A DNA stretch of 64,000 nucleotides, taken from the NCBI GenBank assembly GCA_963942565.1, contig OZ012694.1, positions 25,167,939-25,231,938 of the forward strand, read 5' to 3'. Shown piece after piece: positions 21,851-34,089 of the stretch. The position numbers and the translations under genes were made by a program. Source of the DNA: Maea johnstoni. Its lineage: Eukaryota; Annelida; Polychaeta; Spionida; Magelonidae. Below the pieces are notes generated by a model, which saw nothing but the letters and a program-made list of their open reading frames with translations, ran no database searches and was not told the origin of the DNA. The number at the start of each line of letters is the position of its first letter. Position 1 is the first letter of the stretch.

Positions 21851-22665
21851 TTACAGTCACTGTAGTATATCAATACCAGAAATAAAGAGACAGTTTCATA
21901 TCGGTGCATAATATCTGCACAAGTTCTAGAGCTTCTCTATAACTACAAAGACTCAGAAATCCCTGTACGATATGCAGATCAATGTCATTTGATATAGAAA
22001 TTCAAAAATTATTTTAAAAATCAGTTATATACCACAAGTAGGCATACATAAACAAGAGAATATCCCCTCAGATCTAAAGCCGACTAGAGCCAGTCTGCTA
22101 GCACTGTAGACTTTGTCTGGGTCATAGAATCCCACTACTTGATAAGGACTGGTTTGCTGTCACTGTTTGCTGTAAGTCTGTTATCATACGTGTGAGTAGC
22201 TATAGGTTTACAGCTACTTCATACCTTCACCTCTGAAAGAGGAACCACAAATCACGGCCAAAGTAGGCACAGCTCTCTTACATAAGACACCAATTAGATT
22301 AGCTAGTGAACTGCATTCAATTATGGATCCAATTGCATAATTGTACTACTGACACCACAACACTGCATGCATGTTGAGATATGCTGAACAAATACCAGTG
22401 CCCCATAACATGGATAATCATATTAAGCTTACATCTTTAAGCAAATATTTGTTGACAGTGAAAAAAGACAATGAAAACAACAGACATGCTGCTGTTTACA
22501 ATTTATCACAGTGCTCCATCAACTGCATATTTTGACAATACCTGAAGCCACTAAATATACATTTGATAACTGCACCATGGTACAACCTCAAATTACAAAG
22601 TGAAGATAATTAGAGCGATATTGGAAGAAACAAATTTCTACTCATATTTCAGAAAAATGCTCACA
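21851..22665. other. unique AT-rich sequence, no gene seen
   Basis: No repeat, exon or RNA gene is recognisable up to the (CT)n tract. Confidence 0.4.
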
Positions 22666-23450
<785 letters not shown>

Positions 23451-23470
23451 CACACATACATACATACATA

Positions 23471-23929
23471 CACAAATATATGCATATATTGCAGTGGCTG
23501 AGGGAAAACAAGTGGACTGCATGACATCCAGTTTTAGTAAAGGGAATCATTTACTCATTCAACCCTTCCATCAGGCCCATTCATTTTTACCCCAACTCGA
23601 TGGGACTCTGGCTCATGAGCCACAGTGATGTTTTGATATCAACTGGTCAACTCCTAGTACAAACATGCCAGATCTTTAAGCGCTGGCCAGTTAGACCAAT
23701 AAGGAGGATGTCTCTCTATGCTGACCTTTATCTAGGCCCAATGACCATGTGTCTCCTGTTGAGAAAGACCCAGTGAAAGGGAAGATTATCTGATTATGTC
23801 ACTGCACTTTACTTGGTCATCATAATTGTACCATTGTATGGCGGGTAGTAGGTCTGCACAGGATACTATCAGATTACACACGTTCATAGCCTATTTGGCA
23901 ATAAGAACTGTTAATAGTATAGTAGTCTT
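23471..23929. other. unique sequence, no gene seen
   Basis: CAACCCTTCCATCAGGCCC at about 23560 might be a TTAA-type repeat end, but no partner is convincing. Confidence 0.35.
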
Positions 23930-24015
23930 GACCAGGGGGTATACTAGGAGGGTAGTTGGTACTACCATTACAACCCCCTCGTGTGGCAATTGCGTGAACT
24001 AAATGGCCAACAGAA
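23930..24015 (+). repeat. dispersed repeat L, copy 1
   Basis: GGTATACTAGGAGGGTAG, CCATTACAACCCCCTCG, TGTGGCAATTGCGTGAAC and TAAATGGCC recur in reverse at 46848-46925. No termini are defined. Confidence 0.6.
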
Positions 24016-24094
24016 GTCCAGTAGTCCATATGTAGTATAGGTGCAGGCATACGTTTATAAATAATTAAGTAAAAACACAGTAAAGTCTAGTAGC

Positions 24095-24660
24095 TATGCT
24101 ATGTGATAACTAGCTGTCACATAGCTTGACCATAATAACCACTCTGGTATAGACAATAGAAGTCTAGACCAGGGGCATTAGAATCACTGACCACTACGGC
24201 TATGCTATCTGATAACTAGCTGTCATAGCTTGACCATAATAACCACTCTGGTATAGACAACAGAAGTCTTGACCATGGGCATTAGAATAACTGACCACTA
24301 TTGCTATGCTATCTGATAACTAGCTGTCATAGCTTGACCATAATAACCACCCCTGTATAGAGGACGGAAGTCTTGACCATGGGCATTAGAATAACTGACC
24401 ACTACAGCTATGCTATCTGATAACTAGCTGTCATAGCTTGACCATAATAACCACCCCTGTATAGAGGACGGAAGTCTTGACCATGGGCATTAGAATAACT
24501 GACCACTACAGCTATGCTATCTGATAACTAGCTGTCATAGCTTGACCATAATAACCACCCCTGTATAGAGGACGGAAGTCTTGACCATGGGCATTAGAAT
24601 CACTGACCACTACAGCTATGCTACAGCTATGATAACTAGCTGCCATAGCCTCCTTGACCA
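24095..24660 (+). repeat. 104-bp minisatellite, about five units
   Basis: TATGCTATCTGATAACTAGC recurs at 24095 (variant), 24201, 24305, 24409 and 24513, so the period is 104-106 bp. Each unit has GACCATAATAACCACCC and GTCTTGACCATGGGCATTAG. Later units are nearly identical and the first ones more diverged. Confidence 0.9.
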
Positions 24661-25480
24661 GCCTGTAGCCTCCTTGACCATCATTATCACTGAGCTGGCG
24701 TCATCAGTGTTTTCCTATTAGACAATCAGCAGACCAAGCCGCACTCCTGGAGAGCTGGAATGTGTACACAAGCCACAAGTGGTAGTTCAATAGATAGGAG
24801 AGATTAATTAACACACTGTTAGCACCACACTCTGCACTGTTTGAGTTTACTTTCAATGCCAACTAGGAGTGAGCACTGCCTATCAGGATTAAATAGCTGC
24901 CTGTTGTTGTAGGTGGTGTTCCCAAGAGTAAAAGTATTGAAAAATGGTATTTGGTAATCCATTAATCTATTTTATTATCATTTTTATAGGTCTTCTTCTT
25001 TCTTTTTTTTTCTTTTTTTTTTTGAAGTTTCTAGTTCATTTTTCTTTTTACTTTACTAAAACAGTTTATTTGTTACTTGCAAAAGAACAAATTTCACTCT
25101 CGTATGGCATAATTACAAGGATATTCTCAGGCGAATAATTATAACCATTATGGAAATTTGCTACAAGTGCATTCCATAAAACATGTCATTGATATGCTAC
25201 GATACTTCTGGGAATAACTTGAATTAAAGAATGAAGTTGAAAATATCAAAAAAGCTTATTAGCTGATTGAGCATGAGTTCTAATTAACAATTCCAAATTT
25301 TAACTTCTGCAAAATTGAAATATATCTCAATTCAAACTGAAATAGCGAAGCCTTTGTGTTCAGCCAAAGGTATCAATGCTTTAACTATCACTGACACACA
25401 GTGACCTCCAGGTAAAGGTGACCACGGGAACAATTGCCATGCCGATCAACTTTGACCCTGTGTGTTGGTATTTCCAACTG
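24661..25480. other. unique AT-rich sequence, no gene seen
   Basis: There is a T-rich stretch at about 24985-25025. No exon or repeat end is recognisable. Confidence 0.4.
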
Positions 25481-25690
25481 CACGATGACAGTTTAACCTT
25501 ATGCTCTATCCAGGCCTGCCCTCTGTCATGCACGCATGAGTAACCGCAATAATAGGCCAGGCAGTCAAACGGCCAAACACCTGCTGCCGGCTAATTAAGC
25601 ACCTGAGCACAGGTAAATCACAGGTAAATCACACACATATATTCATCCATGGGTAATTAGATTTGCATAAGTAATGAAGGAATGATAGAA
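25481..25690. other. unique island, possible enhancer-like element
   Basis: CCGGCTAATTAAGCACCTG, two CACAGGTAAATCAC copies, GGGTAATTAGATTTGCATAA and GTAATGAAGG lie together. ATTTGCAT is the POU octamer core, TAATTA is a homeodomain core and CACCTG is an E-box. These words are short, so the assignment is a hypothesis. No open frame of note. Confidence 0.35.
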
Positions 25691-25741
25691 GGTTTGTACT
25701 ACAGCGTAGTAGGCGGTCTACATGCAAGCTCTCCTTATAGG

Positions 25742-26074
25742 CAGGGACTTACCCAGGACCTGTCCTGCCAGTCATTTGGACAGTCAGTTTCCTGAAACTT
25801 TCTTAGAATTCCCTAAGTTTGACTTGTTTTTTTGTTGTTTTTTCTTTTTTTTTTTTTTGGGGGGGGGGGGGGGTAAAAACCCAAATATTTCCCTAACAAA
25901 CCATTTTTCTAGGACATGGCTTAAGTGTAAATTACCCTTTTTGACCCAATATACCATGAAATGTATTTCGTATAAGGATTTGAAGTAGATGAGTAGCTAT
26001 ATATGGATGGGCAGAAATTTAGGAATTGCTGTTTTGGACAGGCATTTTAAAAATACTGGCTAAAACCTAGCCTG
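25742..26074 (+). mobile_element. family G hAT-like MITE copy
   Basis: It starts CAGGGACTTACCCAGGACC, with CAGTCATTTGGACAGTCAG and AGGACATGGCTTAAGTGTAA inside, and ends GCTAAAACCTAGCCTG. A T-run and G-run have expanded at 25825-25873. It is non-coding. Confidence 0.75.
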
Positions 26075-26500
26075 TAGGTAATAATGTTTGTCCAATACAC
26101 AGCATTGAGATCTCTTACACAAGTAACATCTGTACTTGTGAAAAATCAGATCAAATCTCAGGGCCCAACAGCTACAAAAATTCAAGTAGTCAAATAAGCC
26201 AATGGAAGACAACTACTAGTCCCAATGATTTAATAGTCCCACCACCTATTTCAATGTATGTATGTATCTTTATTGACTATATCATCGGATATAAAACAAT
26301 GTGGACAAAATGTGACCTGTATGTGCTCAAAGCTCAATTTATCTTCCCAGCAAATAATAATTTCCTTGCTGCTTAGAAAATATAACACAACACTTTCACA
26401 GCTTTCCTGTTACCCTTGCCCAGAGAGCCATTCTAAGGCATCTGAATTTCAAATCAAATCTCTGGATGTGGTTCATCAGTGAAGAAGCTTTCAGGATAAA
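26075..26500. other. unique sequence, no gene seen
   Basis: A 74-codon frame at 26258-26482 has no recognisable family or splice context. Confidence 0.35.
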
Positions 26501-26855
26501 AGGATTGCATTAAGTGGGCGTCGCCTGTGCCCATGTAGACGAACTTGCCCTAGGTCATCCTTACACATTCCCGTCAACAATCGGCCAAAAGCCCAGGTAG
26601 TCTCTCTTCCCGCCATGAAGGGATGGCAGCTTTTAGTGGTGAATAAACAGGTGAGGGACCTCTAGGGCAGAGTGCTAATCTACATGATTGGATTGTGTTA
26701 GAAATTGTCCTTCATTCAGAATCTCAATCTAGTATGGATGGATGTTATTGTACCAAAATATTTTCAAAATGAAACTTTGTTCAAAAGGATGATTATAACT
26801 AAATAACCCAAAGGTCAGGTGTTATTTTATTTCATTTTCTTGTATATCTATGCAT
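26501..26855. other. unique island, possible conserved non-coding element
   Basis: GCATTAAGTGGGCGTCGCC, CACATTCCCGTCAACAATCGG and CGCCATGAAGGGATGG lie in non-repetitive, GC-richer sequence at 26505-26650. TEAD-like (CATTCC) and Sox-like (CAACAAT) words are seen. Function is a guess. Confidence 0.25.
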
Positions 26856-27056
26856 GCTTGTGGCAGCCAAAAACAGCCTGATGAAATCATTCAGATAAAA
26901 GTATAGTTAGAAAAATATTTCATGGAAAAATGTAAGCAGGAACACCACCAACAACTTTCCTTCAACTTATGACAAAATCATCATCTATTAAAAAGTTATG
27001 ATCATAAGTAGCGTAGATCCAGACGACAATTTCAACTCTAAAGCATTAATGGGTTA
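26856..27056 (-). mobile_element. family B MITE, left end lost
   Basis: Reading in reverse of 15292, GCCAAAAACAGCCTGATGAA and ATTTTTAGAA-like sequence lead to AGCATTAATGGGTTAA at the right. The opposite TTAA end is missing. Confidence 0.55.
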
Positions 27057-27930
27057 AACCACACAATTCCACAGCCTGCCCAGGGGCAGCAACCACCCAC
27101 CCGGCAAAAGAATTACAAACTGGGGCTATAGAACCCGCACTATCAGTAGCTGTCATGCGCTAATGCGAAATCAGCGCACTCCACATGTTATTCCGTAATA
27201 GCTACATCATGCAAGGCCATTGTTGCCTGCTATTTACTGTGGCTGCCTCCAGCAGAATATAAAGTAGCAAATCAACGCTTCCTTCTGCGAGTGCCAGGGT
27301 CACAATGCATCACACACACCACAATCGCAGCTAAGAGTTCCTTATAGAAACCCCTGCCTGCCTGCCTGCCTGCAGGGAAAAGCTAGTTTCATGTGCTTTC
27401 TCTACAGAGTAACTCACAAGTTGCTAACATACTGTGTAAGTGGTCTCAGTTTCATTAGACCCAAACTTCTAACTATCAACTATTAACTATTACTACTGCT
27501 ATTGCTGCTACTACTACTGCTACTAGCCTACTACTACTGCTACTACTACTTCATCAGCAAATCATAGGTATAAGTGTTATTGCAACATGAATGGCTTGAT
27601 TTGATCCTTATCTAGTAGTTACATTATTAACAAATAATAAATAATCTAAAATAAAGCTCTTTAACGATTGCGGTGGCCTAGAGGTTCAAAGAGCTACACA
27701 CCCTCGCCCCTCTGTACCCATATATATATCAAAACACTCTTTGGAAATCCTATATGCATCTTTAGACAGAATCCACAGCTTCTGCCAACATACGGGGCTA
27801 CAGTATAAACACAGTACATATATAAACCTTCTCCTCTAAATAACATTACCCCCCTGAGTTCAGACTTGTACATTTGATAGGGGAGTAGGTATTACTTACT
27901 GCCGCCACTCTACAGATTTAACCACATTCC
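27057..27930. other. unique sequence with small simple repeats
   Basis: From 27057 to 27330 the sequence is GC-richer, with TAGCTGTCATGCGCTAATG and GCGAAATCAGCGCACTCC. (CCTG)n lies at 27354-27374 and CTA/CTG triplets at 27480-27552. No exon is supported. Confidence 0.3.
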
Positions 27931-28455
27931 AGATACAAACTCAAAACAAGTGCTTATCATAATTGCACTTGTCGTTACTGTTCCACAGAACAACGAAGCT
28001 TTCCCTACTGTTCTGAATAAGTAAACTTCATGCATAGATACAAACTCAAAACAAGTGCTTTTCACAACTGCACTTGGCGTTACTATTCCACAGAACAACG
28101 AAGCTTTCCCTATTGTTCTGAATAAGTAAACTTCATGCATAGATACAAACTCAAAACAAGTGCTTTTCACAACTGCAGTTGTCGTTACTATTCCACAGAA
28201 CAACAAAGCTTTCCCTACTGTTCTGAATAAGTAAATTTAATGCATAGATAAAACCCCAATCCAAGTGCTTTTCACAACTGCAGTTGTCGTTACTTTTCCA
28301 CAGAACAACGAAGCTTTCCCTATTGTTCTGAATAAGTAAACTTAATGCATAGATACAAACTCAAAACAAGTGTTTTTCACAACTGCGGTTGTCGTTACTG
28401 TTCCACAGAACAACGAAGCTTGCCCTACTGTTCTAAATAAGTAAACTTAATGCTG
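27931..28455 (+). repeat. 105-bp minisatellite, five units
   Basis: AGATACAAACTCAAAACAAG recurs at 27931, 28036, 28141, 28246 (variant) and 28351, exactly 105 bp apart. Because 105 is a multiple of three, a minus-strand frame shows 35-residue repeats (CFEFVSMHEVYLFRT). The gene-like look is most simply the period; the frame closes in the last units. Confidence 0.9.
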
Positions 28456-28659
28456 GTGTTTCAGGTTTATTTCCTTTTTTTCAGCACACTATATTATTCA
28501 CTATCAGGCCCTTTTTTCTTATTTTGTAGATGATTCTCGGGAAAACAGAAAGAGGAGGTAGTTGAAAACCGTTCACTTATTGGCTTTATGTTTGGTGCTC
28601 TAATAGAGGCTCAAACAGTTGGAACAAATACATTAACTTTGAATTAAGCCATTTATAAA

Positions 28660-29795
28660 TGTATCAATGGTGTTTTGTTCCACTGGTATCACAAAAAGAT
28701 GACAGTCCTAAATTAGTATGATATAGTGTATTGTTGCAGCTAGGGATGTCATTGATATCCCTTTTTTTTTTCGATTCGATTAATTGCTAAACTCTTTCCG
28801 ATATATTGATTCGATTCAATTCGATTCAATAACCCGTGTATTGTCCATATAGCATGCCTGAGTAAACTACACCATTCCTTCCAATAATTTTAGAAAAGCC
28901 ATAGAAAATACTTCAATATTAAGTCAGAGTTTCACTTTGCGTTAGTTATTTTTTATTTTTTTATTAATAATCATACTGCATTATTGGGGTAGAGATTATC
29001 GATTATTTTGATTCGATACCCAACCTTTCGTTTCGCTTAAAATTGAAAATGGCGATTTATCGATTTGTCGACTATCGATGACATCCCTAGTTCAGCAGTA
29101 TCACTAAGAGATGGCTGTCCTGAACCAGTTATGCAAAAAATGGTGTTTTGTTGCAATAGCATCACAAAGAGACGACGTCAATAACGGTATTTTAGTGTAT
29201 TATTGAAGCAGTATCACAAAGTGATGGCAGTCCTGAACCATTTATTGTATAAATGGTGTTTTGTTGCAGATGTATTGCAAATAAATATGGCAGTGGTGAA
29301 CAACATATCATAAACAATCTTTTGTTGCAGTAATATCACAAAGAGATGGCAGTCCTAAATGATACATTATAAACAATCTTTTGTTGCAGTAATATCACAA
29401 AGAGATGGCAGTCCTAAATGATACATTATAAACAATCTTTTGTTGCAGTAATATCACAAAGAGATAGCAGTCCTAAATGATACATTATAAACAATCTTTT
29501 GTTGCAGTAATATCACAGAGAGATGGCAGTCCTGAACAATAGATCATAAACAATCTTTCGTAGCAGCAGTAATATCACAAAGAGATGGCAGTCCTGAACA
29601 ATAGATCATAAACAATCTTTTGTAGCAGCAGTAATATCACAGAGAGATGGCAGTCCTGAACAATAGATCATAAACAATCTTTTGTTGCAGTAATATCACA
29701 AAGAGATGGCAGTCCTGAACAATATATCATAAACAATCTTTCGTAGCAGCAGTAATATCACAATGAGATGGCAGTCCTATCTGCGGAGGAGCTGA
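28660..29795 (+). repeat. 59-65-bp minisatellite interrupted by element H2
   Basis: Units read AATATCACAAAGAGATGGC, AGTCCTGAACAATAGATC and AAACAATCTTTTGTTGCAG. About 14 units are recognisable; those at 29300-29760 are closest to one another. The H2 transposon lies within one unit at the left. Confidence 0.85.
28741..29089 (+). mobile_element. family H2 hAT-like element with target duplication
   Basis: The ends are TAGGGATGTCATTGATATC and TATCGATGACATCCCTA. The flanking 8-mer GTTGCAGC (28733-28740) reappears at 29090 as GTTCAGC, one base short. The empty site GTTGCAGCAGTATCAC is visible in neighbouring satellite units. Subterminal regions are rich in ATTCGAT and ATCGAT. It is non-coding. Confidence 0.8.
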
Positions 29796-29814
29796 GTAGA
29801 TGAAGAGAGTAATA

Positions 29815-30170
29815 TGTTGAATAGCGCAGCCCACCAGCACCACGAGATATCGACAACAGCGCTGACTCCTCTACCGCCAACACAAGACGCCCGCCTCGTA
29901 CACTACCGGACCAACAACGTGCGCCAGCCAACAACTCCATCACACTTCCCACGTACAAATACCACTGAAACAATTACAGGCGGACACAACTACACACAAA
30001 AGAATTACAGACGCACTAAACCATTCGCCATTCAGAAGCAGAGAGGTAAGAGCTTACCATAATAACGTCAGGGACGACGGACGAGACAGAGAGAGGGAGG
30101 CGAGGAGATTGAGAGAGAGAGAGAGAGAGAACGGACCGACCACCAGCCGCTGAAGGAGAGCACTATGAAA
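29815..30170 (+). other. CpG-rich segment with donor-like site, possible first exon
   Basis: An 82-codon frame begins ATGTTGAATAGCGCAGCCC at 29814 and reaches GAAGCAGAG|GTAAGAGC, a good 5' splice-site match at about 30043. The segment is rich in CG dinucleotides compared with its surroundings (GCCCGCCTCGTACACTACCG, GGACGACGGACGAGAC) and is followed by GA-rich sequence. The peptide (threonine-, histidine- and proline-rich) matches nothing I know. It could be a first coding exon, a promoter segment, or neither. Confidence 0.18.
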
Positions 30171-30261
30171 ATCCTGCAGTCAATTTCCCATCAGATGAAT
30201 GAAATGATTTTCTCCCCGACTGTAATTTGCCACGCAGGAGAGACAATCAATAGGAGGGATA

Positions 30262-31060
30262 AGTCACGTAGTATTAGGGAGTTATGCCGCACTAGTCTCA
30301 TCTTCCATGTAGGGATATACTGTCAGCTACTACTACCTTATGGAAGGGTTTCTCAACTAATGCTACCCTACCAGCTGGGGTTCTAGTCACGTAGTATTAG
30401 GGAGTTATGCTGCACTAGTCTCATCTTCCATGTAGGGATATACTGTCAGCTACTACTACCTTATGGAAGGGTTTCTCAACTAATGCTACCCTACCAGCAG
30501 GGGTTCTAGTCACATAGTATTAGGGAGTTATGCCGCACTAGTCTCATCTTCCATGTAGGGATATACTGTCAGCTACTACTACCTTATGGAATTGGAAGGG
30601 TTTCTCAACAAATTCTATATCCTACTAGCAGGGGTTCTAAACATAGCCATTATAATGGACTTATCTCATTTCCCGTGTTAGGGATACTGCAAGCCAGGGT
30701 ATTCTCCAGGATTTCTAAAATGCCTGTCTAAAATAGCAGATTTAAAAATTTTGCCCATCCTGATCTAGCAACAAATCTACTTCAAATCCTCATTCCAACT
30801 ACACATAAAAACCAATAGTGTCAAAAATGACAATTAATACTTCAGCCATGCCCTAGAAGATGGTTTGATAAGAAAATGTTTGGATATTCCCCCTCTGCAG
30901 TCAAATTTTAAGAATTCTTAACAGTTCTTTGCCTGTCCAAAAAGAAGGGTTTTCAAGAAACTGCCTGTCCAAAAGACAGATTGTACGGGCCCTGGGTAAG
31001 TCCCTGCAGTGCACTACTACCTTATGGAAGGGTTTCTGAACTATTGCACCCTTATTGTAG
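30262..31060 (+). repeat. 123-bp minisatellite interrupted by a family G element
   Basis: AGTCACGTAGTATTAGGGAG recurs at 30262, 30385 and 30508, 123 bp apart, each followed by CTTCCATGTAGGGATATACTG and CTTATGGAAGGGTTTCTC. A fourth, worn unit starts near 30631 and is split by the G element; its end resumes at about 31008 with CACTACTACCTTATGG. Confidence 0.85.
30695..31007 (-). mobile_element. family G hAT-like MITE in a satellite unit
   Basis: It starts CAGGGTATTCTCCAGGATTTC and ends GGCCCTGGGTAAGTCCCTG. Internal AAAATGACAATTAATACTTC and CCTGTCCAAAAAGAAGGG fit family G in reverse. The neighbouring units show the uninterrupted sequence ATACTGTCAGCTACTACTAC. The target duplication is blurred. 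Confidence 0.75.
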
Positions 31061-31765
31061 GGGTTCTAGCCACAGGCAGTACTACATAGCATAGCAGGGT
31101 ACCTAGTACAGTAGTAATATTTAAGCCTACAGTGGTTGGTATTCAATGCAGTGTTAGGAAGGTATACGTCATCTTCCCATTTTAGGATACATAAAACTCA
31201 TTCACCATGTAAAAAGGCATTAATAAAACTCAGAGAAAGTGAGAAATGTAGGTGACCTTGAAAATGTCGGTGATAAGTGTACAAAATGGCCAAAAAGCAT
31301 GCCTCTTCCCTCATGCAGGCTGGATCAGCACCTTCCTCCACTACTAGCTGTTATTGATCTGTGAGACGAGGCAAAAACATCCAGGGAGCATCACAAATCA
31401 TGCTCCCTGCATAAGGGACTAGGTGCTCCCTACACCCACTGACTCTCAACACAGTTATTCAAAACCTTACAACCATATGAGGAAAATAAAAAAAGATATC
31501 ATGCTAAGACTATAAGGAGGTGAGCAATAAGGCAATACATTTAATGCCGAAGTACCTCTATCTGGTCAGCCACTATGCAAATTGTACAGGTCAATGGGTG
31601 CTGAATTTGACCTTGACCAAATCCTTAGTGCTGAGGCCACTTCCGCCCTAAGCATAAGGACGAACTAACAATCAAGTGGTCATCAATGATCATTCAAGAT
31701 CCCAAGGAAAGAGTCTAAAGTACTTGTATCACTCAAGATCCTCAAAAAGGCTAGTATCAGAATAT
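31061..31765. other. unique sequence with a family A fragment
   Basis: CCTTAGTGCTGAGGCCACTTCCG at 31623 onward followed by AAGCATAAGGACG is the start of family A without the rest. Nothing else is recognised. Confidence 0.4.
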
Positions 31766-31948
31766 CAGGGTCTGACACTTAGATTTCAGGTTAGGGGCCC
31801 GAACAGGTCTTTCGATGAAAATTAGTGGTCAAAACAGGATCTTTGGTTATTTTTCATATTATTTCGGGCCCCTAGACTGAAAAATCTAGGGGCCCACAGC
31901 AAAATCGAGGGGCATATACCCCCGGGCCCCTGGGAAAGTCGAACCCTG
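31766..31948 (-). mobile_element. family F MITE copy
   Basis: It starts CAGGGTCTGACACTTAG and ends GGGAAAGTCGAACCCTG. GGCCCCTAGACTGAAAAATC lies in the middle. Both ends are intact, but the flanks show no clear duplication. Confidence 0.8.
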
Positions 31949-32050
31949 AATAAGCGCTTTCACAATGCCAGTTTTACCTACGGAAGTACAGGAAAGTGAC
32001 TTTATGGGTTATCTTTGGATTCCCCCAGGCATCAACAGCATCCTCCCTCT

Positions 32051-32360
32051 CATGGTCTTAGCCAATATTTGGAAACAGGGTGTCCAAAAAGAGGTTTCAT
32101 AGACTTTTGCGTGTCCAAAGTGTGGTACAAAATACATTCCGCTAATAAAATAAACCCTATATGTTTACAGATTTTGCTTTTTTAGGCCAGTACCGCTTTG
32201 TGTGTCTTATAAAAGTGACACTACAGCTTCTACATCTTGTATCTTCTAAGAAAAGTCATCATCAGCAAATTCTGACAAACTTTTGGGTGTCCAAACTGTC
32301 AAAAAACAGTGTTCTGGGTGTCCAAAGGACATGCTGGACACATAGACGGCTAAGCCCCTG
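32051..32360 (+). mobile_element. family E hAT-like MITE copy
   Basis: It starts CATGGTCTTAGCCAATATTT and ends ACGGCTAAGCCCCTG. It matches the copy at 6397 over its length. The flanks CTCCCTCT and CCCTCCCC are similar but low in complexity. Confidence 0.8.
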
Positions 32361-32640
32361 CCCTCCCCCCTCCTTCTCAGTGCTGCTGAACCACAATATG
32401 GCCAATAAGACAGTAAGTCGGAAAGAACCTCCTCTGAACATTGTATGACCAATCAGGTTCCCACGCGGCGCTGCGCAGGATTACAACTAACCGGCTGTGT
32501 CATCACGTGGCGCGTAAGCTTCATGGCCGGCTTGAGCAAGGCCAGGGGGCAATAAAACGTGGCAGCGGTCCTCGGAGAGCAATCGCTTAACCTGCATCAA
32601 TGTCACCACAAGCACCCACTTCAAAATCAATCTGCACGGC
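32361..32640. other. CpG-rich unique island, possible regulatory element
   Basis: CCCACGCGGCGCTGCGCAGG, GTGTCATCACGTGGCGCG and GGGCAATAAAACGTGG lie close together in a CG-rich patch at 32460-32600. CACGTG is an E-box and CAATAAA a posterior-Hox/Cdx-like word. A 63-codon frame starts at 32600 but has no context. It may be a promoter or enhancer; unproven. Confidence 0.25.
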
Positions 32641-33434
32641 CAACCTCATCTCCAAGAACAAAGGATACCCAAGTAAGGAGAACTACAAATCCCGGATCCA
32701 GTGCTACCTAAAAATACATATATTGACCATATTGATAATCTTGACCCCTAGAAGGGTCAGCGGTCATTGGGAATCTCACAAAAAAGTTTAAAGATAGATG
32801 ACATCATAGTTCACTAGATTATTGAAGCCAACAAAGTGCACAACTACATTTGGTGAAATATTTCTAAAGATATTGTTTTGTTTTTTCAAGATATTTCCAT
32901 ATACACCACAACCTGTATACTGCAAAAATAAGAATGAATAGATCAAGTGAGAAAAGATACTGAATGTGTATCCAAACATTTGCTCATGTAAAAGTTTTCA
33001 TGTTCAGTTATCTATAGTATAGATGGTTAGAGTTGATTTCATTCATGAAAAATATAGTGATCCAAGATTTGATGTAGCAATATTCTCCACTAAGCTAGTG
33101 ATGCTGGAATATTACTTTATTGGCTATAACAAAGACGCCTCAGCCATCAGATTCTACTACCCTGAGGCTAATCATAAAGATGATTTATACACGACCATCA
33201 GAGGTTACCACTAAAAAGATCACTCTTTTCACTGTTACGGCAGAGAAAAGATTGATGATGATGGGCACTACTTAACTTATAACCCATTCTTTGTGCACAG
33301 AAGATGATGACAAAACTTGGCATTTGAGAGGATCCAGTCACTTCAAAGATAACATATGTGAGATGAGACAGATTCGCCTCAGAACTAGGAACTTAACTGC
33401 CCACACAATTTTTGACGCAAATCACTCGATTCTT
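32641..33434. other. unique AT-rich sequence, no gene seen
   Basis: Short frames on both strands (about 63 codons) lack splice context and family resemblance. Confidence 0.35.
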
Positions 33435-33690
33435 CACCCTGTTTCAACATAAAGATGGCTGATCGAGGCGACTGGATTTTTCCACAGATGGAATATGACA
33501 CCCTGTCTCAACACTAAGATGGCTGATCGAGGCAACTAGATTTTTCCACAGATGGAATATGACACCCTGTCTCAACACTAAGATGGCTGATCGAGGCAAC
33601 TAGATTTTTCAACGGATGGAATATGACACCCTGTCTCAACACAAAGATGGTGGATCGAGGGGACTGGATTTTTCCACAGATGGAGGATGA
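33435..33690 (+). repeat. 64-bp minisatellite, four units
   Basis: CACCCTGTCTCAACACTAAG recurs at 33435, 33499, 33563 and 33627, exactly 64 bp apart. Each unit also has GATGGCTGATCGAGGC and TTTTTCCACAGATGGAATAT. Confidence 0.95.
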
Positions 33691-33789
33691 CAGAGGGTGT
33701 GTTACTCTTCTACAAGCCCTCGCTGAATGTCAGTAAGATGTCCTGCAGCCCCACCCCAACCCCTCCCCCTGTAAATATATGGCACCCCT

Positions 33790-34089
33790 CACCAGTCGTA
33801 GCCAGCAGGGCATTTGGACATCATTTGGACAGCCAAACCCTCAAAAATCACCACTCAAGACAATTACAAATTTTGATGAGTAATTTCTTAAAATGTCATT
33901 TTTAGACATACAACTGAATTTTTTCACTCCAATATAATAAAATCCCATGAAATTGCATTTCAATAAGGAAAGAAATGTTTATGGTTGTAATCTCAGCATA
34001 TTGTGGTCTCCCTTGAAAAATATGCCGCCTGTTAGTTTTGCAATCTGTAATTAGGGGCACCCAGTTTCTAAATATTAGCCAAGACCCTG
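33790..34089 (+). mobile_element. family D hAT-like MITE with near-perfect target duplication
   Basis: The worn left end CACCAGTCGTAGCCAGCAGG and right end GCCAAGACCCTG bound the copy. GCACCCCT (33782-33789) and GCACCCTT (34090-34097) flank it, matching at 7 of 8 bases. It looks older than the copies at 52459 and 59586. Confidence 0.75.

Noticed and set aside
27660-27720. tRNA-derived sequence suggested by GGTGGCCTAGAGGTTC (A-box-like)
   Set aside because: No B box follows within tRNA distance and no stem pairs.
27910-28206. 98-codon minus-strand frame with 35-residue repeats
   Set aside because: The period of 105 bp keeps the frame open; the pattern fails in the remaining units.
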